Source of the DNA: an uncultured Bacilli bacterium | Lineage (GTDB): Bacteria; Bacillota_I; Bacilli_A; RF39; UBA660 | Direction: 5' to 3' | NCBI GenBank assembly: GCA_934141615.1 | Contig: CAKPCM010000016.1 | Span: 1-19,215 of the forward strand | DNA length: 19,215 nt | Shown: positions 1-7,424 of the stretch, one piece after another | Position numbering within the stretch: the stretch's first letter is position 1 | Layout: each line of letters starts with the position of its first letter | Made by a program: the position numbers and the translations under genes | The notes under the pieces: model-generated | What the model was told of the DNA's origin: nothing | Databases searched by the model: none | The model's input: the letters and a program-made list of their open reading frames with translations, nothing else

Positions 1-150
1 CATCATCCTCCTAGATTAATTTTATCAAATTTTGCATTACTTGACTTACCTAGTTTTTATTATAAGAGTCTTTCTTAAGTAACCTATTATACGAACCATT
101 TATAAAAAATGCCTGAATTGATGCATAAATATAATTTTCTATTAAAAACA
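1..150 (-). promoter_or_regulatory. Leader and RBS of a gene beyond the left edge
   Basis: On the minus strand, positions 12-7 read AGGAGG, a perfect Shine-Dalgarno core, followed at once by ATGATG at the edge. Spacing suggests the real start codon lies at or just beyond position 1, so a minus-strand gene begins off the window. A TATAAT -10 box is seen at 91-86, but a matching -35 at 17 bases (AGGCAT) is poor, so the promoter is only a candidate. Nothing else coding is visible here. Confidence 0.5.
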
Positions 151-175
151 AAAAAGGTTGCTAAAAGAGCAACCT
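141..175 (-). terminator. Intrinsic terminator of the Fic gene
   Basis: On the minus strand the 8-base arms AGGTTGCT and AGCAACCT enclose a 5-base loop and run straight into TTTTTTGTTTTT. It lies a few bases past the Fic stop codon, so it ends that transcript. Confidence 0.9.
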
Positions 176-181
176 CTAACA

Positions 182-1255
182 TTAGTCTATTCCAACAAAT
201 ACATTGTATATTTCCTTATATTTATAAACTGTTTTGGAATGAGAGTTATCAGTTTCTATCATTCCTATATTAATTAATTGTTCTATTAAAGTGGATATGG
301 TATTTCTAGAAACACCTGATTCTTCTTCTATTTCTTTTTTTGTAAAAACAATTTGATGCATCATAGCAGGCATAATTCTATATACTGCATTACTATTTAA
401 TTCTTTTATTTTTTTCATATCTTTATTATATATCCTTTTTATCATATTAATTTTTGATATATAATTATTACATTGTTCAATTACACATTGTAAGAAAAAT
501 TTTATAAATCCTAAAATATTTCCGTTTCTACTTTCATTTAAAAATTTATGATAACTAGGTTTATATAGTTCTATAACTTCTGATAGAAATAAGATTGGTT
601 CATCATTTGTTAGTCTTGCAAGTTGAATAGGAATTAAGGCTCTACCTAATCTTCCGTTACCATCTCGGTAAGCATGAATAGTTTCAAATTGTGAATGAGA
701 AATAGCCAAATTAATAAAGATAGGATCAACATATGTATCATTCATATAATTAAACAAATTATCTAACAACATTGGAACATCTTCTGGTGCTGGTGGAACG
801 TAAGTCGCTTCCTCTATAGAACATCCTTTTGTACCAATCCAATTTTGTATGTTTCTAATTTTACCAGGTTCTTTTTCATGACCTCTAACACTATCCAATA
901 ATATTTTATGAATACTATTCACAAATTTCAAATCAATATTTTTTTCTTCTTTTAAGTGCTCCTCAGAAACTTCTATAACCTTTTTTAAATTTTGAATTTC
1001 TAAATTTTCATCGTTTTTTGCCATATATTTTAAATAATACATATCATCTTGAGAAATTTGAGTTCCCTCTATCTGGGTTGATTTTAAGCTTTCACTTAAA
1101 ATAATTGAATTTAAAAAGTATCTTGAATCGAAATTTAAATTCTTTAAATATGATTTATATTCGCCATATTTTAAATTAGCCTCCGACAATAAAGCAAGAA
1201 GTTCTTTATCCAAATTATATTCGATTGGAAGTTTCTTAACATTAAATGGTTTCAT
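182..1255 (-). CDS. Fic family AMP-transferase with C-terminal winged helix
   Basis: Fic proteins move AMP (or another nucleotide moiety) from ATP to a hydroxyl side chain of a target protein. This 357-residue protein has the standard layout: an N-terminal Fic_N helical part holding a class II inhibitory motif (S59-x3-E63-G64), the Fic core with the active loop HAYRDGNGRLGR at about 194-205 (consensus HxFx[D/E]GNGRxxR, with Tyr in place of Phe), and a C-terminal helix-turn-helix around 299-334 (KKEIEEESGVSRNTISTLIE). The ATG at 1255 is chosen because GGGTGA sits 5 bases before it; an in-frame GTG at 1282 lies upstream of that ribosome site. The gene stands alone with its own promoter and terminator. 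Catalysis and self-inhibition look intact; the target is unknown. The DNA-binding tail suggests it might bind the repeats in front of its own gene, which is inference. Confidence 0.93.
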   Translation of the reverse strand: MKPFNVKKLPIEYNLDKELLALLSEANLKYGEYKSYLKNLNFDSRYFLNSIILSESLKSTQIEGTQISQDDMYYLKYMAKNDENLEIQNLKKVIEVSEEHLKEEKNIDLKFVNSIHKILLDSVRGHEKEPGKIRNIQNWIGTKGCSIEEATYVPPAPEDVPMLLDNLFNYMNDTYVDPIFINLAISHSQFETIHAYRDGNGRLGRALIPIQLARLTNDEPILFLSEVIELYKPSYHKFLNESRNGNILGFIKFFLQCVIEQCNNYISKINMIKRIYNKDMKKIKELNSNAVYRIMPAMMHQIVFTKKEIEEESGVSRNTISTLIEQLINIGMIETDNSHSKTVYKYKEIYNVFVGID

Positions 1256-1286
1256 TTTTATCACCCAGTTAAATGATATCACTATT

Positions 1287-1315
1287 TATATACAAAGTAA
1301 ATATAAAATGCACAA
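1287..1315 (-). promoter_or_regulatory. Candidate Fic gene promoter within repeat
   Basis: On the minus strand TTGTGC (1315-1310) is followed after exactly 17 bases by TATATA (1292-1287), about 30 bases before the Fic start. The -35 hexamer is itself the first six bases of the repeated heptamer TTGTGCA, so a protein bound to the repeat would cover the promoter. Confidence 0.55.
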
Positions 1316-1417
1316 TATTTTCATAATATTGTGCATTTTATATTTAGAAATGTCAATATTTGCAAAATATTGTGCATTTTCGCATATTTTTTTATGATTT
1401 TGCACAATGATTGTGCA
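1301..1417. repeat. Array of TTGTGCA/TGCACAA inverted repeats, probable operator
   Basis: Five exact copies of the heptamer lie at 1309-1315 (TGCACAA), 1329-1335, 1370-1376, 1411-1417 (all TTGTGCA) and 1401-1407 (TGCACAA). The first two form a perfect inverted repeat with 19-base arms (1301-1319 and 1325-1343) and a 5-base loop. The last two form a 7-base inverted repeat with a 3-base centre. A shorter one (CAATATT, 1354-1360, with AATATTG, 1366-1372) lies between. The array fills the gap between the cohesin-like gene and the Fic gene. The long hairpin could also help end the upstream transcript, although its arms are mostly A and T. Confidence 0.75.
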
Positions 1418-1424
1418 TTTTTAA

Positions 1425-2972
1425 TTATAATTCGTCATCATCTTCTAAAGATAATCTTCTATACTTTGGTTTATTTTTATCCAACCTTTTTTTAGCTTCT
1501 TCTAATTCTTTTAACTTTTCCTTTCTAGATTTCTTAGGCATGACGTATTCATCTTCTTCTACCTTTTTAATAACCGGACCGTCATCTACGTCATCAATGG
1601 AATAATCATAATTAGAGTCTTCATTTTTGATCTTGCCTTTTAACTTATCTATTTTTCTTTGGTATTTTTCTATCTTTTTGTCATTTGATTTAAACTTGCC
1701 TAATAATTTAAATATAATAATTAAAACAAATATTAAGGCTAGGGCTGCTGCTACATAAAACACATATTTAGTATGCATGTCTTTTATATCTGATAACTCC
1801 TTGTAATATCTTGAAAAAGTACTATTTTTCTTATCATATAAGTAGAAGCCTTCATCCCCTGTTTCTAAGTTTTTAGCATAAACTAAGTAATAGTTATCAT
1901 TCTTATCATATTTATACTTATATCCTTCTATTTTTAAATCATTTATATTAAAACTAGTCTTAACAAAGTCAGTTGGTACCTTAATTTTTTTCTTATCAAG
2001 AATAAGCAAGTTAACTTCTCCACCTTTAGCTTCCCTAAATGACGTATACGAATCCTTATTTTTATCATAAATAAATAACTTTATGTTGCCTTCATTATCC
2101 TTTAATGCTACTAAAAGTATTTTTGCAATTTCACTTTGATAAGCACAAACATCTTGGTCTCCTATTTTTATAGTGGTTTCTGTAAAACCAACTGGTATGT
2201 TTTCTACTTGTCCTTTTTTCCTAACAACAGTATATGTTTTACCATCAACTTTCACTTTTACTGGATCTAATTCCTGAACGGTTAAATTTACTACATATTT
2301 CTTTTTTTCTCCATGCTCTGCTGTTACTATTATCTCTATTTTATTAACACCATCTACAACGTCTACTTCACCAGCACCTGATATGCTTGCCTTGCTATCT
2401 TGTGCCGTTGCAATTATCTTTGCTTTTGTTGTATCAACTGGAAGTGTTGCTTGATACTCAGTAATATCTTTATTAAATGATGGTGATAAGTCTGCACCCT
2501 CAACCGATAATGAACTTAAATTGTTATTTCTACTATAGCTTGCCTCTATCTCTGATTGACTTTTCATAGATACGCTAGCAGAACCTGTGCTTGATAAACA
2601 CTCATTTGTTGAAGCATAGTCTAAAACTGATGCATTAACGGGTTTAAATGTTGCACTTCCACTTTGTAATGCGGTAAAAGAATAAGAATACGATGAAGAT
2701 GACTTACTACCATTTCCATAATCTACCACGTGAAGCGTACCACTATTTAATCTAACTTTTGAAGAATCATAACTTAATGTGTACTCCCAAGAACCGATTG
2801 AGGCACTACCTGCTACCGTAACAGTAACTTTAAAGCTTTGACCAACAACAACGCTAGATGGTGCTGAAACACCTATTCTACAACTTGCTGCACTAACGTT
2901 ATCTATTTTAAATATAAATGCAAAAAGGAGGATAAAAGCTCCTGTTAATATCTTTTTATATAACTTCTTCAT
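1425..2972 (-). CDS. Membrane-anchored cohesin-like surface protein
   Basis: This 515-residue exported protein is predicted to sit in the membrane facing the wall. In order: a signal peptide (1-29, ending NVSAA); a cohesin-like beta domain (about 31-137, GVSAPSSVVVGQSFKVTVTV then SWEYTLSYDSSKVRL) with Cys31 and Cys125 placed to pair; a cadherin-like beta-sandwich (about 149-232); a region of unknown fold (235-400) with two similar aromatic segments (FIYDKNKDSYTSF, 300-312; FYLYDKKNSTFSRY, 376-389); one transmembrane helix (403-424); and a basic then acidic tail of about 90 residues, partly coiled coil, presumably cytoplasmic. AGGAGG lies 7 bases before the ATG and contains the end of the preceding stop codon, so the two genes are one operon. 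That neighbour carries a dockerin, which makes a cohesin role here likely. The family match is by eye only. Confidence 0.82.
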   Translation of the reverse strand: MKKLYKKILTGAFILLFAFIFKIDNVSAASCRIGVSAPSSVVVGQSFKVTVTVAGSASIGSWEYTLSYDSSKVRLNSGTLHVVDYGNGSKSSSSYSYSFTALQSGSATFKPVNASVLDYASTNECLSSTGSASVSMKSQSEIEASYSRNNNLSSLSVEGADLSPSFNKDITEYQATLPVDTTKAKIIATAQDSKASISGAGEVDVVDGVNKIEIIVTAEHGEKKKYVVNLTVQELDPVKVKVDGKTYTVVRKKGQVENIPVGFTETTIKIGDQDVCAYQSEIAKILLVALKDNEGNIKLFIYDKNKDSYTSFREAKGGEVNLLILDKKKIKVPTDFVKTSFNINDLKIEGYKYKYDKNDNYYLVYAKNLETGDEGFYLYDKKNSTFSRYYKELSDIKDMHTKYVFYVAAALALIFVLIIIFKLLGKFKSNDKKIEKYQRKIDKLKGKIKNEDSNYDYSIDDVDDGPVIKKVEEDEYVMPKKSRKEKLKELEEAKKRLDKNKPKYRRLSLEDDDEL

Positions 2973-2983
2973 TCTTATACCTC

Positions 2984-4849
2984 CTATTGATTAATACTTC
3001 CACTACCTAATAGGTATTTTTGTATTAGTAATAAATCTTTAATTGTTACCGCATTATCTTTAGATACGTCTGCTGCCATCTTATTTGCACCACTTAAACT
3101 TACGTTTCTAAGTAAATGTTTTTGAACAAGTAATAAATCTTTAATTGTTACTGCACCATCTCCTGATATATCTCCATAAACAACCGTTTCAAATGCCATA
3201 TCATCAATTGATATTATATCTCCTGTTGCAATCTTTCCACTTACTTTAGATATCCAGTTTTTATTCAAGGTGCTTACTGTTCCGCCTTGTTTTTGTAAAT
3301 AATTCTTGATGCTAGAGATATCTTCTCCTAATCTTACCCCACTTAAATATGACCCATTTAACTTGTAGCCAGCATTAGTTACCTTCTTATCAGGTTTTAC
3401 TACTGGTTTAGCTGTAGTTGTAGTTTTAGTTGTTGTAGTAGTTTTTGTCGTTGTTTCATTTTTCTTTGTAGTAGTTGTTACATTATCTTTTTTTGTCGTT
3501 GTTGTAACAGTACTATCATCTTTTTTATTATCAACTTCAGTACTACCATTTGACGTATCATTACCACCTACAGTGTCAGTTCTAGAAACTTTGAACGCTT
3601 TATCTGGTCTTGCGTTATAAACCGGAATAACAAAGTTGTAACTATTTCCTAGTTTTCCGTTTTCACTATAAGAATTATATATGCTAGAAGCCTCAGACTC
3701 TGGTGCCATTATATTTGTTTGGTACTGATGAGTATAAGCGTTTCTTACCCTATCTTTAGATACGTTAAACTTTTGGAAATATAATGTATCTTGGCCCTTT
3801 GTTATGTATCCAGAACCAATAAACTTAGCTCCTTCGGTAATTGCTTTTTGAATGCTATTCCATCCATTATTCTTTGCATACTCAAGACCCTTTAAGTAGT
3901 TATCTGCTCCTGATGTTGCTCCTATATTATAGAAATTATAATATCCTTCATAACCGGAAACTTTACCACTTGATGCAGAAGAACCATTAGTTCCCATTTC
4001 TTGAAGTGCACGAGATGCTAAATGAACAGATGATACGTTAGATTCTTTTGCTGCCTCTATAAAAGCATTAGCATAAGTTTTAGTAACTCCATTTTCAGTA
4101 AAGCTTCCACTCATAAACGTTCCACTTAAAAGTTTTGAAACAGACGAATCTTCATTAGCATTGTAAGCTAAACTTTGAAACATAAACACGTTTTTTTCTG
4201 TCAAGAAATTTCTTGCATCCATATAGTACTTAACCGCATCTTTAGCTGGTGCATACCAACTTGTACCATCAACTAATAATCCATTTGGATATATACTATC
4301 TTTAAACATAAGTGATGGATAGTATTTAGATATTGCACTAGTACCCTTCTGGCTTTCTGCTTCTGCTGCATCTTCCCAGTTAAGGTTAGTATAATCGGCC
4401 TCAAAAGTCCAGTTGGGATGTACGGCATGTAACTTTCTTAAATAAGGTTTATAGCTAGCAGGAAAATTGCTTATCTTATCTTCAAAAGCTGAATCATCAT
4501 TATACGAATAAGTTTTTACATCATACATGCAAGCTTTTGCGAGATATCCAGTGTATTCTCTTGCAGCATAATCCATCTTTACCGCATACCAGGTTTGATT
4601 ACTTTTTCCATTGTTAGGGCCAGTTGTAGTTTTTATATATGAAACTTCCTGGTTTACCGCTACCTTAACGTCATCACTTCCGTTTTTTACAGCGTCAACC
4701 TTATCACTTGGGGCTGTTCTAAGTGCGCATTTATATTTAGCTTTGTACATGTCATATGAAAATGCATTTACTTTAGGCATCACAATAAAACACGAAAAAA
4801 TTGTCAAAAATACGATTAATAAACTTTTCTTTTTGCTAAGCATTTTCAT
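2984..4849 (-). CDS. Secreted N-acetylglucosaminidase with C-terminal dockerin
   Basis: A wall hydrolase predicted to cut the glycan strand of peptidoglycan. The 621-residue protein has a signal peptide (1-29, ending KVNA), an SH3-like region (about 32-112), and an LytB/LytD-like glucosaminidase domain (about 130-410) with HLASRALQEMGTNGSS, in which Glu284 is the likely catalytic acid. A Thr/Lys-rich linker follows (445-481). The C-terminus holds a dockerin type I pair: GDISGDGAVTIKDLLLVQKHL (559 on) and ADVSKDNAVTIKDLLLIQKYL (593 on), each with calcium-loop Asp/Ser residues at the usual spacing (D560, S562, D564, D571; D594, S596, D598, D605). GGAG lies 8 bases before the ATG. It is the first gene of the operon and its neighbour carries the cohesin-like domain. 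Hydrolase and dockerin calls are firm; whether it binds the neighbour is inference. Confidence 0.92.
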   Translation of the reverse strand: MKMLSKKKSLLIVFLTIFSCFIVMPKVNAFSYDMYKAKYKCALRTAPSDKVDAVKNGSDDVKVAVNQEVSYIKTTTGPNNGKSNQTWYAVKMDYAAREYTGYLAKACMYDVKTYSYNDDSAFEDKISNFPASYKPYLRKLHAVHPNWTFEADYTNLNWEDAAEAESQKGTSAISKYYPSLMFKDSIYPNGLLVDGTSWYAPAKDAVKYYMDARNFLTEKNVFMFQSLAYNANEDSSVSKLLSGTFMSGSFTENGVTKTYANAFIEAAKESNVSSVHLASRALQEMGTNGSSASSGKVSGYEGYYNFYNIGATSGADNYLKGLEYAKNNGWNSIQKAITEGAKFIGSGYITKGQDTLYFQKFNVSKDRVRNAYTHQYQTNIMAPESEASSIYNSYSENGKLGNSYNFVIPVYNARPDKAFKVSRTDTVGGNDTSNGSTEVDNKKDDSTVTTTTKKDNVTTTTKKNETTTKTTTTTKTTTTAKPVVKPDKKVTNAGYKLNGSYLSGVRLGEDISSIKNYLQKQGGTVSTLNKNWISKVSGKIATGDIISIDDMAFETVVYGDISGDGAVTIKDLLLVQKHLLRNVSLSGANKMAADVSKDNAVTIKDLLLIQKYLLGSGSINQ

Positions 4850-4872
4850 ATAACCAACTCCTATTCACATTA

Positions 4873-4881
4873 ATTATAACA
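4873..4881 (-). promoter_or_regulatory. Extended -10 promoter of the glucosaminidase operon
   Basis: The minus strand reads TGTTATAAT (4881-4873), a perfect extended -10 box, about 25 bases before the glucosaminidase start. No clear -35 box is seen, as is normal for this promoter class. The remaining 4882-5015 stretch between the divergent genes holds nothing I recognise. Confidence 0.7.
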
Positions 4882-5015
4882 TGAATGAAGCATCAAAATA
4901 TAAATATTTAGTCTAAATAAATACGTAATTGTCAAATATTGTAAAGTCGTTTTCGAATAATCTTTTGTTTTAAAAGCATCCTATTAATATGAATGATTTT
5001 GGCATTTTAGCAAAG

Positions 5016-5044
5016 TTGTTTTTTGTCTAATTTTATTGTATACT
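5016..5044 (+). promoter_or_regulatory. Promoter of the LCP gene
   Basis: TTGTTT (5016-5021), 17 bases, TATACT (5039-5044). It would give a leader of only about 15 bases before the TTG start codon. Confidence 0.65.
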
Positions 5045-5067
5045 TATAAAGTACTAGAGGTGATATT

Positions 5068-6696
5068 TTGGAAAAGAAAAAAAAGAAATTTAAAAAGGCA
5101 GTATTACTACTATTTCCTTTATTAATAATCTATTATTTATCTAGCATATACTTCGTAAAAGAAATATATTATTATAATTCGTCAAAAAGTTTTATGACCT
5201 ACGTTGTTTATGCTTCTATTATATTAACAGCGTTATTTATGGTTATATTTACTATAAGAGGTTTTAAATGCATAAAGAAAAATAAAACTAAAAGTTACGT
5301 TTGGTATTTTATATTTATTATACTGTTTATTATAGTTTTATTATTCGCAAGCATAAACATAAGTAAAATATCTAATTCTTTATCTAAAATAACTAATAAA
5401 GAAACAGGTTACTCATCAAGCTTAGTTACGTTAAGCTCATCTAAAATAAGTACAATAAAAGATTTAGATGATGATAGTTTAATTGGTATGATAAGTGATA
5501 CCAACAACGTTGAAGGCTATAAATTACCTATGGAAATCGTAAAGAGTAAAAAAATAGATGAAAAAAGAATTGTAAGCTACGACGATTTTAATTCAATGCT
5601 TGAAGACTTATATAACAAGAAAATAGATGCTATGTTTGTTAGTTCATCTTACGTATCTATGTTTGCTAGTCTAGATGGATACGAAAACATAGGAAATGAT
5701 ACAAAGGTAATATATGAAAAAAGTAAGAAAGCAATTAAAAAAACATCTCAATCAAACAAGACGTTAAACGAACCATTTACTTTGCTTATTATGGGGGTTG
5801 ATTCAACTTCTACGTCACTTAAAAAAAGTAATTCATTTAATGGTGATACGTTAATGCTTATTACGTTTAACCCAAACACTATGAATGCTACCATACTAAG
5901 TATTCCAAGAGATACTAGAGTACCTATTGTATGTACTAAATCAAAAGCTAAAAATAAAATAAACGCAACTGGAGCTTATGGTGCTGACTGCGTAATGGAT
6001 ACTATAACAAACTTTACTGGTATTAAAATTGATTACTGGGTAAAAGTTAACTTTAAAGGCGTCGTATCACTTGTTGATGCCCTAGGCGGTGTTGATATAG
6101 ATGTTCCATACTCATTTTGTGAACAAGATAGTAATAGAGAATTTGGTAATAGTACGATATATATAGAAAAAGGACGTCAAACATTAAACGGAGAACAAGC
6201 TCTAGCCTTTGCAAGAAATAGACATCCTTGGCCACAATACTGTGGAAAAAAATATTCTAATTACACAAGTAATGATTTTATAAGGGGTCAAAACCAACAA
6301 CAAATAGTAAAAGCTATGGCTAATAAACTAAAAGATGTAAGAAGTCTATCTCAATTATATAAACTACTTGACATCGCAGGAGATAACTTAGATACAAACA
6401 TTGATAAAGATACTATGATTACTGGATTCGATACCTTTAAAAATATCATCTTTAATTCTAAAAACATAAACAATGAAGACTTTGTTGGAACACAAAGACT
6501 ATACCTATCTGGTTATGATAATACTATTAATGGTATTTACTACTTTGAGTATTCGGTAGAAAGTTTAAAAGAAGTTGTTGACGCAATGAAAATTAACCTT
6601 GAAATTAAAAAACCAGAAATGGACAAAGAATTTAGTTTTTCAATAAATAGTCCGTATGAAGATACACAAATAGGAAAAGGAACTTATAAAAAGTAA
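5068..6696 (+). CDS. LytR-CpsA-Psr family wall-polymer ligase
   Basis: LCP enzymes move anionic polymers such as teichoic acid or capsule from a lipid carrier onto peptidoglycan outside the membrane. The 542-residue protein has three N-terminal transmembrane helices (about 10-30, 43-64, 77-98), an extra extracellular domain (about 115-225, GMISDTNNVEGYKLP and KKIDAMFVSSSYVSMF) that looks like half of a solute-binding fold, and the LCP domain (about 236-470). LCP hallmarks are MGVDSTS, FNGDTLML, the SIPRDTRV arginines (R281, R284) and AFARNRH (R383, R385). The TTG start is chosen because AGAGGTGA lies 4 bases before it and no ATG is nearby. It is a single-gene transcript with its own promoter and terminator, lying beside wall-hydrolase and polymer genes. 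The LCP call is firm; the exact polymer is unknown. Confidence 0.93.
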   Translation: MEKKKKKFKKAVLLLFPLLIIYYLSSIYFVKEIYYYNSSKSFMTYVVYASIILTALFMVIFTIRGFKCIKKNKTKSYVWYFIFIILFIIVLLFASINISKISNSLSKITNKETGYSSSLVTLSSSKISTIKDLDDDSLIGMISDTNNVEGYKLPMEIVKSKKIDEKRIVSYDDFNSMLEDLYNKKIDAMFVSSSYVSMFASLDGYENIGNDTKVIYEKSKKAIKKTSQSNKTLNEPFTLLIMGVDSTSTSLKKSNSFNGDTLMLITFNPNTMNATILSIPRDTRVPIVCTKSKAKNKINATGAYGADCVMDTITNFTGIKIDYWVKVNFKGVVSLVDALGGVDIDVPYSFCEQDSNREFGNSTIYIEKGRQTLNGEQALAFARNRHPWPQYCGKKYSNYTSNDFIRGQNQQQIVKAMANKLKDVRSLSQLYKLLDIAGDNLDTNIDKDTMITGFDTFKNIIFNSKNINNEDFVGTQRLYLSGYDNTINGIYYFEYSVESLKEVVDAMKINLEIKKPEMDKEFSFSINSPYEDTQIGKGTYKK

Positions 6697-6707
6697 GTTC
6701 CTTTTTT
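6675..6707 (+). terminator. Intrinsic terminator of the LCP gene
   Basis: A 12-base perfect stem (6675-6686 with 6694-6705) and a 7-base loop run into TTTTTT. The LCP stop codon lies inside the stem. On the other strand the stem is followed by TTTTCC, so it may also end the convergent HD gene, which has no better terminator of its own. Confidence 0.9.
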
Positions 6708-6746
6708 ATGTTAAATTTTAAATATAAATATATAACAAATAATAGG

Positions 6747-7277
6747 TTATTTATTTTTCTCATTATACCTTTTTTCTAACAATTTATATATTATTTCATC
6801 CTTTATTATGGGATTAGTCATTTCTAGAAACATTTTATATTTTTTCCATAGTTTTTCTCTAACTTCACAATTATCAACCAAATTTACATAATTAATGTTG
6901 TCAACTAAATCCGCACATTTAACAATCAATGCATCATAGCCAAATTTAATACAGTTATTAAATAATTCTTTAGCTTGTTTTAGTTTGTCTTTTATAGTTG
7001 GATCAAAGCTTACCGATTTTACTATATCAGCTACTTCTTTTGAAAAATCTCTTTTTATATCATCATACTTAACATCCGTATCCTCAATCAAGTCATGCAA
7101 TATTGCACTTATTATTATCTTTTTTGAATAATTATATTGATACAAAGTCATAGCAACTTTAAAAGAATGTAATAATACTGGCTTAGAATTATGACCGGTT
7201 TCACTCATCTTTTTTGCAACATAACATAATGCATCATTCATTTCTTTTTCAAATTCACAATCAATTAGTTCAAACAT
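6747..7277 (-). CDS. Small SpoT/MESH1-like HD hydrolase
   Basis: This 176-residue protein matches the HD hydrolase domain of RelA/SpoT proteins, which removes pyrophosphate from ppGpp, but has no synthetase domain. Visible metal and active-site residues are H37 (LLHSFKVA), H61-D62 and E65-D66 (ILHDLIEDT), and D123 (KCADLVDNI, where SpoT-type proteins usually have KLADRxHN). Length fits a stand-alone alarmone hydrolase of the MESH1 type. The ATG at 7277 is chosen because GGAAGG lies 9 bases before it; an in-frame TTG at 7307 lies upstream of that site. It has its own promoter and converges on the LCP gene. The HD fold is clear. The substrate is not certain: the changed D123 motif leaves room for another phosphorylated nucleotide. 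Confidence 0.82.
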   Translation of the reverse strand: MFELIDCEFEKEMNDALCYVAKKMSETGHNSKPVLLHSFKVAMTLYQYNYSKKIIISAILHDLIEDTDVKYDDIKRDFSKEVADIVKSVSFDPTIKDKLKQAKELFNNCIKFGYDALIVKCADLVDNINYVNLVDNCEVREKLWKKYKMFLEMTNPIIKDEIIYKLLEKRYNEKNK

Positions 7278-7321
7278 ATTATAATACCTTCCCTTTTTAG
7301 TAATCAATATAAATCATTATT

Positions 7322-7351
7322 AGTATAACATTAATTTTAAGTTCATATCAA
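7322..7351 (-). promoter_or_regulatory. Promoter of the small HD hydrolase
   Basis: Minus strand: TTGATA (7351-7346), 18 bases, TATACT (7327-7322), with TG one base before the -10 box. About 45 bases from the start codon. Confidence 0.65.
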
Positions 7352-7387
7352 CATTCCATAAATTTGAGTTCCTTTTTTTTAGGATAA

Positions 7388-7396
7388 TGTTATAAT
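7388..7396 (+). promoter_or_regulatory. Extended -10 promoter of the O-antigen ligase-like gene
   Basis: TGTTATAAT (7388-7396), identical to the extended -10 box of the glucosaminidase operon. It lies 29 bases before the ATG, with AAGGAG at 7410-7415 between. Confidence 0.7.
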
Positions 7397-7424
7397 GTTA
7401 TTATAGCTAAAGGAGTTCGTAATA

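Noticed and set aside
1256..1282. Longer Fic protein from GTG at 1282
   Set aside because: The ribosome site GGGTGA lies downstream of it and fits the ATG at 1255.
1301..1417. Short repeats that might be a CRISPR remnant
   Set aside because: Units are 7 bases, both orientations, with irregular spacing and no uniform spacers or cas genes; an operator array fits better.
3400..3520. Simple-sequence stretch of Thr codons as a DNA repeat element
   Set aside because: It codes the Thr/Lys linker between the hydrolase and dockerin parts, with mixed codons and no exact tandem unit.
4780..4849. Glucosaminidase as a lipoprotein (IFSC near residue 20)
   Set aside because: The Cys lies within the hydrophobic core and a standard cleavage site (KVNA) follows at residue 29.
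7278..7307. Longer HD hydrolase from TTG at 7307
   Set aside because: The AAGGGAAGG ribosome site would be inside the coding part; the ATG at 7277 has correct spacing.
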